Source: JBPRGH01 sp051418055
Lineage (GTDB): Bacteria; Bacteroidota; Bacteroidia; Cytophagales; Cyclobacteriaceae
Reading direction: 5' to 3'
DNA length: 57,733 nucleotides
NCBI GenBank assembly: GCA_051418055.1
Contig: JBPRGH010000053.1
Coordinates: forward strand, 1-57,733
Below the pieces are notes generated by a model. It was not told the DNA's origin. It made no database searches and saw nothing but the letters and a program-made list of their open reading frames with translations. The translations under genes and the position numbers were made by a program. Position 1 is the stretch's first letter. Every line of letters begins with the position of its first letter. Shown here in pieces: positions 34,704-42,486 of the stretch.

Positions 34704-35285
34704 TTGAAATTGTATATTAAGTACATGGTAAGCAGCCGCTGCAAAATGATCGTAAAAGAAGAATTAAATAAGCTTAACCTTCATTTTATTGTAGTTGGTT
34801 TAGGAGAGGTAGAGGTAATGGAAAATTTAACCGAAGAACAGCAGCAGCAATTAAAAAGCGCTTTGCTCATGTGTGGCCTTGAATTAATTGATGATAGAAG
34901 AGTGATATTGATAGAGAAGGTTAAAAATGTGATCACTGAAATGATACATTTTTCGGAAGAATCTCCAAAAGTAAATTATTCGGATTTTATAAGTAAAAAA
35001 GTAAATTACGATTACACCTATCTGTCTAATTTATTTTCTGAAATAAAAGGCATTACAATACAGCAATTTATTATCATCCATAAAGTTGAGAAGATAAAGG
35101 AATTACTTTTTTATGGTGAACTCAATCTCTCAGAAATAGCCTGTAAATTACATTATAGCAGTGTGGCCCATTTGTCCAATCAATTTAAAAAAATCACAGG
35201 TCTTTCACCTTCTGATTTTAAAAAATTGAAGGATAGAAAAAGAACCCCCGTCGAAGAAATAGGAAAAATTGAAGGGTATGCTTAA
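34704..35285 (+). CDS. AraC family regulator, tandem paralogue 2
   Basis: A 193-residue close relative of the preceding gene, with the same HMA-like N-terminus (MVSSRCKMIVKEEL, first Cys again Ser) and AraC HTH (YTYLSNLFSEIKGITIQQFIIIHKVEKIKELL, YSSVAHLSNQFKKITGLSPSDFK). The TTG start is supported by an AAAGGAGG Shine-Dalgarno at 34691-34698, five bases upstream, a rare feature in this phylum. Unlike paralogue 1, it has its own copy of the tripartite promoter, and its 3' end overlaps the kinase start by 8 bp. It is the prime candidate for the regulator that binds the 21-bp-spaced boxes (inference). Confidence 0.87.
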   Translation: MKLYIKYMVSSRCKMIVKEELNKLNLHFIVVGLGEVEVMENLTEEQQQQLKSALLMCGLELIDDRRVILIEKVKNVITEMIHFSEESPKVNYSDFISKKVNYDYTYLSNLFSEIKGITIQQFIIIHKVEKIKELLFYGELNLSEIACKLHYSSVAHLSNQFKKITGLSPSDFKKLKDRKRTPVEEIGKIEGYA

Positions 35286-37335
35286 AATTAAAAATGTGAT
35301 CAGTATGGGCGAGGGAGCTAAAATTTCGAAAGAACAAATCAGTGAGGATTTTCAATATGTCAGAAACCTGATCGAGGCTACCCTAGATCCGTTGGTAGTT
35401 GTAAGCCATGAAGGCAGGATAACAGATATGAATGAAGCCCTGACACAGTCCACCGGTATCTCACGTAAAGAACTTAAAGGTTCTGATTTCCTTAATTACT
35501 TCACTGAACCTGTAAAAGCTCAAAATCTATATCAGGAGGTTTTCCAAAATGGAGCTGTTATTGGCTTTCCATTAAAACTTCGCCATAGTGATGGGAGCCT
35601 TACAGAATTGCTGTTTAATGGATCCGTGTTTAAAAATAGTGCAGGACAGGTCCTTGGAGCGGTTATGGTAGCCCGGGATGTAACTGACCAGAACAGGATA
35701 AAAAGTGAAATGCATTATGAAAAACTTTATGCTGAGCTAGGGACAAAAAATGCGGAGAAAGCACAAAAGGAAGCAGAACGAATAATGCAGATTTCAGAGG
35801 CGGCTATGAAAGCAAAGCAACAGTTCCTGTCGAATATGAGCCATGAGATCCGTACACCAATGAATGCAATTATCGGGTTTACAAAAGTGGTGTTAAAAAC
35901 CCAGCTGACCCCCAAGCAAAAAGAATATTTAACGGCAATTAAAGTTAGCGGCGATGCACTTATCGTGCTCATCAATGACATTCTTGATCTGGCAAAGGTA
36001 GATTCCGGAAAAATGACGTTCGAAAAGATCCCCTTTAAAATTGCAGGTTCACTTTCTTCAATGATCCAATTGTTTGAGCCTAAAATACAGGAGAAAAACC
36101 TGCAGTTAGTCCAGGTCTATGATAAGAAAATCCCTGAAGTGCTGATTGGTGATCCTGTACGTTTCAATCAAATTATTCTCAACCTAATGAGCAATGCCGT
36201 AAAGTTTACGAAAAAGGGAAAAATAACAGTAAGCACCTACCTGCTTTCTGAAGATAATGAAAAAGTAACTATTGAAACAACCGTCACAGATACAGGAATT
36301 GGGATAGAGGAGGATAAGACAGAAAAAATATTTGAAAATTTTGAGCAATCCACAAGTGAAACCTCCAGGCTCTATGGTGGAACAGGTTTAGGGTTGGCCA
36401 TCTCTAAAAAATTAGTTGAAGCTCAGGATGGTACTATTTCCGTCAATAGCAGGATAAATGAGGGTTCATCCTTCCGGTTTACCTTAACTTTTCAAAAATC
36501 AAATGGCAATATAGATCTTGAAGCAGATTCCCTGGATTTGGATTTTGATGGGATGAATAATAAAATATTGGTTGTTGAAGACATGTTGCTCAATCAGCTG
36601 TTGATGAAAACGCTTTTAGAAGATCTGAATTTTGAATGTGATATAGCCTCCAATGGAAAAATAGCAATCGAAAAGCTCCAGCTGAATTCTTATGATCTAA
36701 TTCTTATGGACTTGCAGATGCCGGTAATGAACGGTTTTGAAACCACAGAATTTATCCGGAATACCATGAGGTCTGATATTCCTATAATCGCCTTAACCGC
36801 CGATGTTACAACGATGGACCTCAAGAAATGTAAGGCTGTTGGGATGAATGATTATGTGGCAAAACCTGTCGATGACAGATTGCTTTACAACAAAATGATC
36901 CCTTTGCTGAGCAAAGCTTTATCGACTGAAAATGATGAAGAGATTAAAAATGAGGTTGTTAAGAATGATGAGAGATATATAAATCTCGAATACTTAAAAC
37001 GTCGAACAAAATCAGATCCTGCATTGATGAAAGAAATGATCTCACTTTACCTGGACCAAACATCTGGTTTAATAATTGAAATGAGGAAGGCTTCAGAGGA
37101 AATGGATTGGGAGAGGTTGCAGGCAATTGCCCATAAGCTTATACCTTCTTTTTCGATAGTTGGGATCAAAAATAATTTTAAAGACATGGCAGTGAAAATC
37201 CAGGAACATGCAAGTATGCAGGAGGAAATTGATAAGATCCCTGCACTGGTTTCAAATCTTGAAAACATTTTGTTGCAGGCATGTGAAGAATTAAAAGAAG
37301 AATATGCTAAAATTGATAAAAATGTTATTAATTGA
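35278..37335 (+). CDS. PAS-containing hybrid sensor histidine kinase with receiver and HPt domains
   Basis: A 685-residue soluble kinase from the ATG at 35278 (a TTG at 35269 is also open). In order: PAS domain (about 25-140), a short coiled coil, HisKA with FLSNMSHEIRTPMNAI (His189), HATPase with N box NQIILNLMSNAVKFT, DTGIGIEED and GGTGLGLAI, receiver (KILVVEDMLLNQ.., phospho-acceptor Asp in LILMDLQMP), and a C-terminal HPt domain with His in AIAHKLIPS. No TM segment, so the signal is cytoplasmic. It overlaps AraC paralogue 2 (ATGCTTAA) and precedes a lone receiver, giving a full phosphorelay. Confidence 0.92.
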   Translation: MLKIKNVISMGEGAKISKEQISEDFQYVRNLIEATLDPLVVVSHEGRITDMNEALTQSTGISRKELKGSDFLNYFTEPVKAQNLYQEVFQNGAVIGFPLKLRHSDGSLTELLFNGSVFKNSAGQVLGAVMVARDVTDQNRIKSEMHYEKLYAELGTKNAEKAQKEAERIMQISEAAMKAKQQFLSNMSHEIRTPMNAIIGFTKVVLKTQLTPKQKEYLTAIKVSGDALIVLINDILDLAKVDSGKMTFEKIPFKIAGSLSSMIQLFEPKIQEKNLQLVQVYDKKIPEVLIGDPVRFNQIILNLMSNAVKFTKKGKITVSTYLLSEDNEKVTIETTVTDTGIGIEEDKTEKIFENFEQSTSETSRLYGGTGLGLAISKKLVEAQDGTISVNSRINEGSSFRFTLTFQKSNGNIDLEADSLDLDFDGMNNKILVVEDMLLNQLLMKTLLEDLNFECDIASNGKIAIEKLQLNSYDLILMDLQMPVMNGFETTEFIRNTMRSDIPIIALTADVTTMDLKKCKAVGMNDYVAKPVDDRLLYNKMIPLLSKALSTENDEEIKNEVVKNDERYINLEYLKRRTKSDPALMKEMISLYLDQTSGLIIEMRKASEEMDWERLQAIAHKLIPSFSIVGIKNNFKDMAVKIQEHASMQEEIDKIPALVSNLENILLQACEELKEEYAKIDKNVIN

Positions 37336-37378
37336 ATCTCTATACAAGACTACTTAAAATATAATATATAAAATCACC

Positions 37379-37819
37379 ATGAATTCTACTGATACATCTA
37401 AAATAAAACTTTTCCTGGTTGACGATGATGCACTTTTTTTGCGATCATTAGAAGTGGAATTTCAACAGTATGGTGATTTTTCGATTGAGACATTCCTCTC
37501 CGGAGAGGAATGTTTTGAAAACCTGTCAAACAATCCGGATGTAGTAATCCTCGATTACTTCCTTGACGGAATTAATAAAGAAGCCATGAACGGCATTGAG
37601 ACACTTGATAAAATAAGGGATTTTAATCCGGATATCCCGGTAATAATTCTCTCTGCACAGGATAAAATTGAGGTGGCGGTAGATTGCATGCACCATAAGG
37701 CCTTGGATTATGTAGTAAAAAGCGAAACAGCCTTTATACGATTACAAAAGATCATCAGTGATATTTTTAAATATAAGAAACTTGAAAAACAGTTGATCTG
37801 GTATATGGAAAGGATGTAG
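37379..37819 (+). CDS. single-domain response regulator
   Basis: A 146-residue receiver domain without an output domain. The acidic pocket is VDDDALF (about 15-17), phospho-acceptor Asp59 lies in VVILDYFLDG, and the conserved Lys is in VVKSE. A short helical tail follows (about 125-146). It lies 43 bp after the kinase gene and is the likely target of its HPt domain. With no DNA-binding domain, it must act through protein contact, perhaps on the AraC proteins (inference). Confidence 0.9.
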   Translation: MNSTDTSKIKLFLVDDDALFLRSLEVEFQQYGDFSIETFLSGEECFENLSNNPDVVILDYFLDGINKEAMNGIETLDKIRDFNPDIPVIILSAQDKIEVAVDCMHHKALDYVVKSETAFIRLQKIISDIFKYKKLEKQLIWYMERM

Positions 37820-37840
37820 TACCACCAGATTATTAAAAAT

Positions 37841-38005
37841 ACCACCAGCTCCCGGCCCCGAACCGAAGGTTAGGATAAGTGCCGGGACCTTTAACCTAAG
37901 AACCACTTAAGAACTAGTAGCTCCCCAAAACAACCAATAAAAATCCTCAGCCCTGTACTTCATTTAATCTTCGAATGTTATACTAATAAAATCCCGGCAC
38001 ACCCC
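37841..38005. repeat. structured intergenic element, left-end copy
   Basis: ACCACCAGCTCCCGGCCCCGAACCGAAGGTT.. with inner stem AACC-GAA-GGTT inside an outer CCCGGC/GCCGGG stem, then ACCTTTAACCTAAGAACCACTT. In the rest of the 406-bp gap to 38225 I see nothing recognisable. Confidence 0.55.
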
Positions 38006-38225
38006 TCTGGTTTAAGTTTAGCATCAGCGTAACTTAAATCCACCTATAAAAGCAAGTTAGTAACTTGCTAAAAAACTATCTCTCAAAAAGCGGCATTATG
38101 AAAGCTGAATCTGCTACATAATCAAATCACTGGTAGACCTAAAAAAAGAAATCCCTAGCTCCCTGAAGTAAGCTAAGGATTTTGCTCCAGATGAATATCC
38201 GGAAGCAGAAAGATACTGAAGAAAA

Positions 38226-38774
38226 TTAATGATGGATGGCAATACCTATAGTCGAAGTTCCTGATGACAGATCCAGGAATACGCCGAATTTGGAATTAAT
38301 ATGATATTCTGCGCCTATATGTATATCCAGCAAGAGGGAGTTCCCTTTATTAAAATAGTATCTGTCGCCATCATATCCTGAATCCCAACGGGAATCAACA
38401 AAGACAAACCCAACAGATCCTGCACCATAAAAGTCCCAGTCGCTGCCGGCATTGAGTAATTCATCAAAATAGTAAGTACCTTTTATACCAATAGGAACTA
38501 CATTTTCTCTATAAGTGTAATTATCATGTCTGGCTGAATAAGTATAAAAACTGATGAATGGTGCCAGTGTAAAGTTCTGAGCAACATCAAATTCATAATT
38601 TATATTTACCACGGGTATTGTGCGATCTGCATAACCCGTATATCCTGTATGTCCACCAATACCCAGAGCAATATTTAGTGTCCTTCCATATTTTTCCTGA
38701 GCTGAGACATTAAGTGGTGCTAAGACCAGGAATGACAGAACCGTAAGTGTAATAGTTGTTAATATATGTTTCAT
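38226..38774 (-). CDS. outer-membrane beta-barrel protein
   Basis: A 182-residue exported protein started at MKHILTTITLTVLSFLVLAPLNVSAQ; an upstream Met at 38840 would overlap the preceding gene. The mature part alternates hydrophobic and polar residues with aromatic strand ends (FTLAPFISFYTYSARHDNYTYRENVVPIGIKGTYYF, LLLDIHIGAEYHINSKFGVFLDLSSG), as in small eight-strand barrels. It is 10 bp downstream of a small membrane protein gene, and the pair sits behind a leftward tripartite promoter. Function unknown. Confidence 0.75.
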   Translation of the reverse strand: MKHILTTITLTVLSFLVLAPLNVSAQEKYGRTLNIALGIGGHTGYTGYADRTIPVVNINYEFDVAQNFTLAPFISFYTYSARHDNYTYRENVVPIGIKGTYYFDELLNAGSDWDFYGAGSVGFVFVDSRWDSGYDGDRYYFNKGNSLLLDIHIGAEYHINSKFGVFLDLSSGTSTIGIAIHH

Positions 38775-38784
38775 ATCTTTTAAA

Positions 38785-39012
38785 TTAAGAGTTACTTGTA
38801 AATGATTGTCTTCTTCCAATGACGTAAATACCGCCACCAATAATAATCAGCGCAATACCTGCCAAAGGTGACCAGTTGATTTGATGGTTATTATCTTTTA
38901 CAATTTCGAGTTTGCCAATATCCACCACCTTTTCTTTTGTGGTGAAGTTAAAGCCCGTAAATGTGGTGATCACCAAGCCTATTAAGAGAATAAGAATTCC
39001 AATTTTTTTCAT
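38785..39012 (-). CDS. small two-TM membrane protein (DUF3185-like)
   Basis: A 75-residue protein with TM segments at about 3-22 and 48-66 and a TKEKVVDIGKLEIVKDNNHQINW stretch between them, a pattern I recall from a widespread uncharacterised Bacteroidota family. It is the first gene behind the leftward tripartite promoter at 39072-39135 and probably is cotranscribed with the beta-barrel gene. Role unknown; the co-regulated set suggests envelope stress. Confidence 0.75.
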   Translation of the reverse strand: MKKIGILILLIGLVITTFTGFNFTTKEKVVDIGKLEIVKDNNHQINWSPLAGIALIIIGGGIYVIGRRQSFTSNS

Positions 39013-39071
39013 ATTAGTTGTTTTTATATTTAGTAGCGAAGATTTTACATAAGCAGTTCGCTACTGTATAT

Positions 39072-39135
39072 CAAAGGTAGTTCCATGTGGCATGAGGGAT
39101 ATTACATAGTATATTGTAGAATTTACATATATCAC
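39072..39135 (-). promoter_or_regulatory. tripartite regulon promoter (leftward)
   Basis: On the minus strand: GTGATA, TATGTAA (39123-39129), N14, TATGTAA (39102-39108), N22, TACCTTTG (39072-39079). This -7 element is an exact TAnnTTTG. It serves the small membrane protein and beta-barrel genes. Confidence 0.8.
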
Positions 39136-39175
39136 TGACGTGGAATGATTGGAGCCCTTGAAAATCAAATTATAA

Positions 39176-39239
39176 GTGATATATGTAACTATGATCTTTA
39201 ATAATGTAACAAGGCATAGCGCTTTATAATAGATATTTG
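39176..39239 (+). promoter_or_regulatory. tripartite regulon promoter (rightward, divergent)
   Basis: GTGATA, TATGTAA (39182-39188), N14, AATGTAA (39203-39209), N22, GATATTTG (39232-39239). It is divergent from the site at 39072-39135, 40 bp away, and points at the small ORF at 39262. Confidence 0.75.
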
Positions 39240-39261
39240 TAAGTATTTAAATTACAGAAAA

Positions 39262-39381
39262 ATGATAACCGCAATTTCAATCTCCTTAGCAATAATAGTA
39301 ATCTTACAGTTTATACCATCTTCTAACCCTACACATACCAAAGCAGTAGTTGTCCTGACATCACCGGTAAAACCTATATAA
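39262..39381 (+). CDS. possible 39-residue hydrophobic peptide
   Basis: A short ORF (MITAISISLAIIVILQFIP.., ending LTSPVKPI) with one TM-like segment. The reason to consider it is the tripartite promoter ending 22 bp upstream; nothing else lies between that promoter and the repeat at 39437. It could instead be part of a small RNA. No family recognised. Confidence 0.35.
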   Translation: MITAISISLAIIVILQFIPSSNPTHTKAVVVLTSPVKPI

Positions 39382-39436
39382 GGAACAGGAGATTTTAAAT
39401 GAGGTCATGCTGACTTTATTTCTCCAAAAGAGATCA

Positions 39437-39470
39437 GAGATGTCTGACTCCTACAAGGTGTCTGACATCC
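39437..39470. repeat. GATGTCTGACA.. palindromic repeat, copy 5
   Basis: AGATGTCTGACTCC-N4-AGGTGTCTGACATC, downstream of the 39-residue ORF. Confidence 0.65.
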
Positions 39471-39504
39471 TTTTCTTACTCAACTCAAACTCAAAAAAAA
39501 GCCC

Positions 39505-39690
39505 ACTCAAACAACCAAAAAATCCTAAGCACTGCACTTCATCTAATCCTCAAATCCCCTTATGAGAATCAGGTTCACCCTGTGCCATTTCATGGATGCT
39601 ATATTAGTTTGATAAGTTAATACTGTGGTTCTATGCTGAAGGGTCCAGGCACATTTCGGTTCATAACTCACCGGGCCGGAAATTGAATTA
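39505..39690. repeat. structured intergenic element, internal and right-end copy
   Basis: Shares CACTGCACTTCAT.TAATC with 37841-38005, and TAGTTTGATAAGTTAA.. plus GTTCTATGCTGAAGGGTCC.GGCACAT with the right end of 32461-32733. Confidence 0.55.
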
Positions 39691-39705
39691 TGGTTTATTA
39701 AATCA

Positions 39706-39769
39706 GTGAAATATATAAAATACTGATTATTCTATGTAACGCTCCTGATGTTATGAACCTTCACCTTTG
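39706..39769 (+). promoter_or_regulatory. tripartite regulon promoter before the beta-barrel gene
   Basis: GTGAAA, TATATAA (39712-39718), N14, TATGTAA (39733-39739), N22, CACCTTTG (39762-39769). The start codon is 59 bp further. Confidence 0.8.
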
Positions 39770-39828
39770 TCTCAGTAAAACAGCTATCAAAAAAATGATT
39801 CGATAGCGTTATTCTTAAATTAAAAATT

Positions 39829-40407
39829 ATGAAATTTTATTTAATTGCAGTTATCGCAGCTCTAATGGTTTCTACTTCCATAAAAGCACAGGATACAAAT
39901 ATTGGGATTAAAGGTGGCCTTAATTTGTATAACATTGCCAATAAAAACAGTACCAATGATGCATTATTAGGTTTCCACGTAGGCCTGATTGGTCATATCC
40001 ATATAAATGATAATTTCGCTGTTCAGCCTGAAGTTGTATTCTCTACTCAGGGAGCAGAGTTCGAACCACTTGGTACTAAAGTAAATTTAAACCTGAACTA
40101 CATAAACGTTCCTGTATTATTACAATACATGTTTGACAATGGCTTCAGGTTCCAGGCAGGCCCACAACTGGGTTTCTTAGTAAGCGCAAATACAGAAGTA
40201 GATAATACGGTATTTGACAGAAGAGATGACTTCAACTCTATAGATCTGGGCGCTACATTTGGTATTGGTTATATTAACCCCAACTCTAACTTTGGAATAG
40301 ACGCCAGGTATAACCACGGTCTTACCGATTTCGATAAAAACAGCGCTGAAGTTTCCTACAACCGTGGATATCAGGTTGGTGTTTTTTACCTTTTCTCACA
40401 TAAATAA
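39829..40407 (+). CDS. outer-membrane beta-barrel (porin-like) protein
   Basis: A 192-residue exported barrel: signal peptide MKFYLIAVIAALMVSTSIKAQ, then strands such as NIGIKGGLNLYNIA, LGFHVGLIGHIHINDNFAVQPEVVFSTQGAEF, LNLNYINVPVLLQYMF, FRFQAGPQLGFLVSAN, and a C-terminal strand YQVGVFYLFSHK. This is the PorT/OMP_b-brl_2 pattern common in Bacteroidota. It is monocistronic behind a tripartite promoter and followed by a terminator. Confidence 0.88.
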   Translation: MKFYLIAVIAALMVSTSIKAQDTNIGIKGGLNLYNIANKNSTNDALLGFHVGLIGHIHINDNFAVQPEVVFSTQGAEFEPLGTKVNLNLNYINVPVLLQYMFDNGFRFQAGPQLGFLVSANTEVDNTVFDRRDDFNSIDLGATFGIGYINPNSNFGIDARYNHGLTDFDKNSAEVSYNRGYQVGVFYLFSHK

Positions 40408-40430
40408 TAAACAGTAATGTGATATTAATT

Positions 40431-40463
40431 TAAGAGGGACATCAAATGGATGTTTCTCTTTTA
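40431..40463 (+). terminator. intrinsic terminator after the beta-barrel gene
   Basis: AAGAGGGACATC-AAAT-GGATGTTTCTCTTTT forms a 12-bp stem with G.T or mismatch pairs, a four-base loop and a T run. Confidence 0.75.
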
Positions 40464-40495
40464 AAGATCAATAAAATATTTAAACCTCCGTAATT

Positions 40496-40669
40496 ATGAC
40501 AACTCCTTCATCACCAAAAAAAATAACCTGGATCATCGGCTTAGTGGCAGGGACCTTAGGAATAATAGGACATTTTGCAAATGTTGACATTCTAACCCAG
40601 TACAACTACGAGTTGCTATTGGGAGGATTTGTTGCGCTTGCAGCAGGAACTACATTCAGAGAAATATAA
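40496..40669 (+). CDS. small two-TM membrane protein
   Basis: A 57-residue protein (MTTPSSPKKITWIIGLVAGTLGIIGHF.., YELLLGGFVALAAGTTF) with TM segments at about 10-29 and 39-53. Small proteins of this look (KKITWIIG..LGIIGHF) recur in Bacteroidota genomes near stress genes. It lies between the beta-barrel gene and the MscS-like gene and may be cotranscribed with the latter. Function unknown. Confidence 0.65.
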   Translation: MTTPSSPKKITWIIGLVAGTLGIIGHFANVDILTQYNYELLLGGFVALAAGTTFREI

Positions 40670-40703
40670 TTACATCCCTCACAAAATATAAAGGCACGCT
40701 ATC

Positions 40704-42455
40704 ATGTTAAAAACAATCTGTTTATTGGGTTTTTTATTGGTATTCAACTCTCTCTATAGCCAAAGGTTATCTGGAGATACGGAGACCCGAAAGGACCCAT
40801 TGCAGCTCTCGGAGGCTGAGATCATCGTACGCTTCCAAAAATTTATTGCCAACGATCAGCAAAGGCTTATTCGTATGAAGAGCAGAAGTGCTCAGCTGGC
40901 ACGGGAGATAGATGAACTGACCCGCCAGTTTGAAGGCCTCGACTCACAGCTTGATGCTGTTCCTGAGGTTGCAGATAATTCCAGGGATAAAGTTTTGGAA
41001 GAGGTGATCAGCTCTCTTGATCTTCATCTTCGAAGCCGACAGGTCATACTGCAACAGATAACTCTTGTAGAGAGTAAAATAAAAAAGCAAAAGGAACTGG
41101 TAAATTATATAACCATTGGGCAGATACCTGTCGGTGAAGAGGACTCATCAAATTTGATTGCTTCTGATACAATCGCAAAATTCGGTATCAATTCGGAGAC
41201 ACAAAACAGGAAAGAGCTTGCCGCACTCGAAGATCTTCGAATATTAGAAGCAGAGCTGGTACATGTCAGGCAGAACCTTCTTATAGTGGACCAGCTGGTC
41301 AGAATGAATAATGATGATATTGAATTAACAAAAGTACTTACCGATGCATCTGCTGAACTTAAACTGCTTCTTAAAGAGCAGCCACAGGACCCAACTGTAG
41401 TGAAACATTTGCGGGAAGTTTCCAGAAGATTTTCCCAGGACACGTTACTTATCTCCACCCTGAACGACAGGATTGATAACCTCATTACATTTAGGATCCC
41501 GATGGTTGAGGTCGTGAGCGAGGCTGAGGAAGAGGTTCAAAATGCCATGGCTCATCTTGAATTTCTTCAGAGCTCCATGGCCCCTCATCGGGTGCTTTAT
41601 TGGCTTAAGTCAAACCTTCCCAAAATTGCCGTCATATTATTTGCATTTTTTGTGATCTGGATCGGAGGGAGATGGGTAGTAAGGCTCATCCTTAACAGGA
41701 TGATAAGAAGCAGGAAAGATGCAGAAAGCGCTGATCGGCTGGAAACATTAAAACTTGCCTCCGGAAGCATTATAACCATTTTTGTTGTGTTTGGAAGTCT
41801 TATGGTATTGCTGTCAGAGATCGGTGTAGATCTTGCAGTGGTAGTGGGAGGAGCCGCAGTGCTATCACTTGTAATTGCTTTTGGCGCTCAAAGCCTGGTG
41901 AAAGATTATCTCTCGGGATTTATGATTTTACTGGAAAATCAATACAGGGTGGGTAACGTGGTGAAGATCAATGAAACAACCGGAATAGTAGAGAATATGA
42001 GCCTCAGGCTTACCGTACTTCGAGACCTTGAAGGGATATCGCATTTTATTCCACATGGACAAATCCTTGATATAAGCAATTTAACCCACATTTGGTCCCA
42101 GGTATTGTTTGATATTGGGATTTCCTACAATGAACAGGTGGATAAGGTCATGGAAGTTCTGAAGGAGCTGGGAGCCGAAATGAATAAAGATCCTGCATAT
42201 AGTGAACTTATCATTGGAGATCTGGAAATGCTTGGAGTAGATAAATTTAATGAATCGGCCATTGTAATTAGGTTCCTCGTGAAAACACGGCCTCTTAAGC
42301 AATGGATCGTGAAGCGCGAGCTGTTACGAAGAATAAAAAACCGTTTTGATGAGCTCGGCATAGAAATACCATATCCTCATCTTACCGTTTATCACCGGGG
42401 TTCTAATAAAGGTATTAATAACAATTCTTATTCACATGGAGAAGTACAGTTATGA
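40704..42455 (+). CDS. MscS family mechanosensitive channel with N-terminal coiled-coil domain
   Basis: A 583-residue inner-membrane channel that releases solutes upon osmotic downshock. It has a signal peptide (1-20), a long periplasmic coiled-coil region (about 35-285), TM segments near 308-330, 355-375 and 378-400, and an MscS core. The pore helix is AVVVGGAAVLSLVIAFGAQSLVKDYLSGF, followed by the beta domain VGNVVKINETTGIVENMSLRLT and a C-terminal alpha/beta cap. It precedes a PqiA-like gene by 31 bp. It sits within the envelope-stress cluster, though no tripartite promoter is seen directly before it. Confidence 0.92.
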   Translation: MLKTICLLGFLLVFNSLYSQRLSGDTETRKDPLQLSEAEIIVRFQKFIANDQQRLIRMKSRSAQLAREIDELTRQFEGLDSQLDAVPEVADNSRDKVLEEVISSLDLHLRSRQVILQQITLVESKIKKQKELVNYITIGQIPVGEEDSSNLIASDTIAKFGINSETQNRKELAALEDLRILEAELVHVRQNLLIVDQLVRMNNDDIELTKVLTDASAELKLLLKEQPQDPTVVKHLREVSRRFSQDTLLISTLNDRIDNLITFRIPMVEVVSEAEEEVQNAMAHLEFLQSSMAPHRVLYWLKSNLPKIAVILFAFFVIWIGGRWVVRLILNRMIRSRKDAESADRLETLKLASGSIITIFVVFGSLMVLLSEIGVDLAVVVGGAAVLSLVIAFGAQSLVKDYLSGFMILLENQYRVGNVVKINETTGIVENMSLRLTVLRDLEGISHFIPHGQILDISNLTHIWSQVLFDIGISYNEQVDKVMEVLKELGAEMNKDPAYSELIIGDLEMLGVDKFNESAIVIRFLVKTRPLKQWIVKRELLRRIKNRFDELGIEIPYPHLTVYHRGSNKGINNNSYSHGEVQL

Positions 42456-42486
42456 TCACAAGAGATGAACCAAAGGTGACAAACGG

